Assembly: GCA_002402315.1 (NCBI GenBank)
Contig: DHFP01000143.1
Coordinates: 207-17,070, forward strand
DNA from: Clostridiales bacterium UBA4821
GTDB taxonomy: Bacteria > Bacillota > Clostridia > Acetivibrionales > UBA4821
Direction: 5' to 3'
DNA: 16,864 nucleotides
Shown here one piece after another: positions 15,604 to 16,864 of the stretch. Made by a program: the position numbers and the translations under genes. Under the pieces are notes generated by a model, which had not been told where the DNA came from, did not search any database, and worked only from the letters and a program-made list of their open reading frames with translations. The number at the start of each line of letters is the position of its first letter. Positions within the stretch are counted from its first letter, which is position 1.

Positions 15604-15732
15604 TTTAAAAAAGCATACACCATATGGCATACCTTAAAATTTAAACAAACAACTCCTTGGCAACCCAGCCACCATAGCTTTCACCTTAGGTCTGTAGGCT
15701 TTGCGTCCCCACCTTTCGGTGGGTTTGCCCTT
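15604..15732. repeat. 129-base direct repeat, copy 2 (partner 15352-15480)
   Basis: Identical to 15352-15480. Flanks differ on the aptamer side immediately after the repeat (GACAAG after copy 1, AAACAT after copy 2), so the duplication boundary is sharp there and blurred on the terminator side. Confidence 0.95.
15657..15732 (-). ncRNA. Cyclic-di-GMP-I (GEMM-I) riboswitch aptamer, distal copy
   Basis: Identical in sequence to the proximal aptamer across the whole conserved core, including the GGGCAAACC, GAAA tetraloop, GACGCAAAGCC, CCTAAGG and GGGTTGCC elements. It therefore should bind the same ligand with the same geometry. It is followed on the minus strand by its own terminator (15563-15592), making a complete second switch about 250 bases upstream of the first, rather than two aptamers sharing one expression platform. 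Confidence 0.92.
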
Positions 15733-15765
15733 AAACATGAGTTCATATTTAACTTTATTTATTTT

Positions 15766-15794
15766 AATACAAAAAAAGAGAATGTACAAGACAA
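15766..15794 (-). promoter_or_regulatory. Candidate promoter upstream of the distal riboswitch
   Basis: On the minus strand TTGTCT (15789-15794), 17 bases, then TGTATT (15766-15771), each four of six to consensus. It lies about 35 bases before the aptamer in a very AT-rich stretch. Alternative registers exist, so only the region is reasonably suggested. Confidence 0.3.
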
Positions 15795-15819
15795 AATTTA
15801 ACAAATATTTATATTTTAG

Positions 15820-15985
15820 CGCACTAGCCAAAGTTCATTACAGATCGATGGCGCAGTGATGAAAACCAGCAGCCACAAACCGCTGAGTGAAAACGGCTTT
15901 AAGCTGGCCCTGGGTGGCGGCGCCATTTATGGTGGGGGAACTGGGGCCGTAAAAATATATAATAAAAACGGTCTGGGTGGATGCA
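15820..15985. other. Unassigned G+C-richer stretch between AT-rich leader and toxin-antitoxin remnant
   Basis: No recognisable gene. The plus strand is open from a stop at 15817 and reads, without clear start, KTSSHKPLSENGFKLALGGG and further glycine-rich sequence into the toxin-antitoxin remnant's frame. The minus strand is also open here. Base composition rises sharply relative to the flanks. It may be a scrap of a lost coding region left at the cluster boundary. Confidence 0.3.
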
Positions 15986-16002
15986 TTGTATGTCAAATCG
16001 GC

Positions 16003-16008
16003 TATAAT
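16003..16008 (+). promoter_or_regulatory. -10 element of the vapB-vapC remnant
   Basis: Perfect TATAAT 24 bases before the ATG at 16033, with no good -35. Direct repeats TATGTCA at 15989-15995 and 16012-16018 flank it, the kind of arrangement used by autoregulated toxin-antitoxin promoters, though two short repeats may be chance. AGGGGG at 16018-16023 is the ribosome site. Confidence 0.45.
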
Positions 16009-16032
16009 AGATATGTCAGGGGGTGCTGTCAA

Positions 16033-16299
16033 ATGAGGACCACTTTATATGTTAACAGGGAACTGCTTGAAGAGGCGATGAGCTTGGCTGGGACGCAAAA
16101 TTTAAGAAAGGACGGGCAGCCCGAAGTTCGGCGGCGGATCAAAATAGCCCTGCTGGAAGAAAAAGTGGTTATAGCACCCCCGGTAAAAGCGGAAATACTT
16201 TCAGGGGCAATGAATATAAAGCAGTTTAATGAATTGAAGATAAAGGGTGTGGATAGGAACCTGCAAACGCTTTCTATGCCGCCCTTTTCTGACGATTAG
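16033..16299 (+). pseudogene. VapB antitoxin - VapC (PIN) toxin deletion fusion
   Basis: An 88-codon frame whose first ~22 residues (MRTTLYVNRELLEEAMSLAG) are the ribbon-helix-helix N-terminus of VapB-type antitoxins. From about residue 28 (PEVRRRIKIALLEEKVVIAP, then PPVKAEILSGA) it reads as the middle of a VapC PIN-domain toxin. Continuous translation implies that one deletion removed the rest of vapB and the start of vapC, including the PIN domain's first catalytic aspartate. The frame stops after SMPPFSDD, so the second half of the toxin, with the remaining acidic residues, is also absent; only the Glu at about 54 survives. Start is ATG 16033, nine bases after AGGGGG. DNA binding by the VapB part could persist, but nuclease activity cannot. 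Confidence 0.65.
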
Positions 16300-16316
16300 A
16301 ACAAAAAGAGGATGAT

Positions 16317-16864
16317 GTGGCCGTGCAGCTGGAAGAAAAATTGAAGCTCCTTCCGGCCAGCCCGGGGGTCTACCTCTACCGGGACGCGGAAGGTCGAATC
16401 ATCTATGTCGGCAAGGCGCTGTCCTTAAAAAACCGTGTCCGCTCGTATTTCCAGGCTGGCGCCCAGCACCTGCCCAAAACGCGCCATATGATCGACAAGA
16501 TCGCCGACTTGGAAACCATTGTCACCGATTCAGAAGTGGAGGCTCTGATCCTGGAGCAGAACCTGATTAAGGAGCACCGGCCCCGCTACAATGTCTTCAT
16601 GAAAGACGACAAGAGCTACCCTTACCTGAAGGTGACCCTGAGCGAAGACTTTCCCCGGCTGTTCATCAGCCGGCGCCACGTCCGGGACGGCTCGCGCTAC
16701 TTCGGCCCGTTTACCCGGGTGGGGGCCGTGCACGAGACCCTGCGCCTCTTGAAGCGGATTTTCCCTTTTCGCACCTGCCGGCAGAAGGAACTGCCGAAGC
16801 GGGACCGGCCCTGCCTTAATTACCACATCCAGCGCTGCCTGGGACCCTGCTGCAACCTGGTGGA
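16317..16864 (+). CDS. uvrC: UvrABC excinuclease subunit C, N-terminal part (3' end outside window)
   Basis: Subunit of the nucleotide excision repair nuclease that cuts DNA on both sides of a UvrB-marked lesion. The frame shows the GIY-YIG N-terminal nuclease domain at once: LEEKLKLLPASPGVYLYRD, then RIIYVGKALSLKNRVRSYF. DSEVEALILEQNLIKEHRPR, YNVFMKDDKSYPYLK and the RYFGPFT block follow, and then a cysteine-rich segment (FRTC, CLNYHIQRCLGPCCN) as in many UvrC proteins. It runs off the window at about residue 182. AGAGGA at 16307-16312 serves GTG at 16317 or GTG at 16323; both give family-like starts. G+C is high (44 of 60 bases at 16681-16740), unlike the EPS genes. Confidence 0.96.
   Translation, partial: MAVQLEEKLKLLPASPGVYLYRDAEGRIIYVGKALSLKNRVRSYFQAGAQHLPKTRHMIDKIADLETIVTDSEVEALILEQNLIKEHRPRYNVFMKDDKSYPYLKVTLSEDFPRLFISRRHVRDGSRYFGPFTRVGAVHETLRLLKRIFPFRTCRQKELPKRDRPCLNYHIQRCLGPCCNLV

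Noticed and set aside
15312..15732. CRISPR array or IS ends because of the direct repeats
   Set aside because: Only two long copies with riboswitch consensus; no short regular repeats, no terminal inverted repeats and no cas or transposase gene beside them.
15634..15831. 65-codon open frame on the minus strand upstream of the lyase
   Set aside because: It runs through the distal riboswitch aptamer; the RNA structure explains the sequence and the peptide is not protein-like.

Overview
The window is most of an exopolysaccharide (EPS) or capsule gene cluster of a low-to-moderate G+C bacterium, ending in the start of uvrC. Strong GGAGG-type ribosome sites, frequent TTG/GTG starts, an LCP-family protein and cyclic-di-GMP-I riboswitches point to Bacillota. 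The style of the genes resembles spore-forming Negativicutes or Clostridia, but that placement is inference and no rRNA is present to settle it.

Positions 1-13304 (+ strand) form a Wzx/Wzy-type polysaccharide operon. In order: the 3' part of a WecC-like UDP-ManNAc dehydrogenase, a heparinase II/III-like polysaccharide lyase, a GT4 glycosyltransferase, a Wzx flippase, a polysaccharide-deacetylase-fold protein with an unusual calcium-loop-like insertion, a Wzy-type polymerase, a TuaH/GumK-like glycosyltransferase and a GT2 glycosyltransferase. After a 165-base gap with a possible promoter come a Cps2T-like (DUF1972) glycosyltransferase, an LCP-family transferase and an ATP-grasp enzyme. Together they suggest a uronic-acid-containing repeat unit assembled on a lipid carrier, flipped, polymerised, trimmed or modified, and perhaps attached to the envelope.

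Positions 13291-13945 are wreckage: a truncated paralogue of the secreted lyase, followed by an IS256-family transposase remnant with an internal deletion and an in-frame stop.

Positions 13969-15732 (- strand) hold the most interesting unit. A secreted protein with an Ig-like (Big_5) domain and a polysaccharide-lyase jelly roll is preceded by two tandem cyclic-di-GMP-I (GEMM-I) riboswitches, each followed by its own intrinsic terminator. A 129-base block containing each aptamer is identical in the two copies. The 3' strand of P1 can pair with the 5' strand of the terminator, which predicts that c-di-GMP turns the lyase off. An EPS cluster with a c-di-GMP-gated depolymerase at its edge would be a make-or-break switch for the matrix.

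Positions 15733-16864 hold an AT-rich leader or promoter region, a short G+C-richer stretch of unknown origin, a vapB-vapC deletion fusion (dead toxin-antitoxin remnant) and the 5' part of uvrC. uvrC is far richer in G+C than the EPS genes, marking the boundary between cluster and chromosomal backbone.
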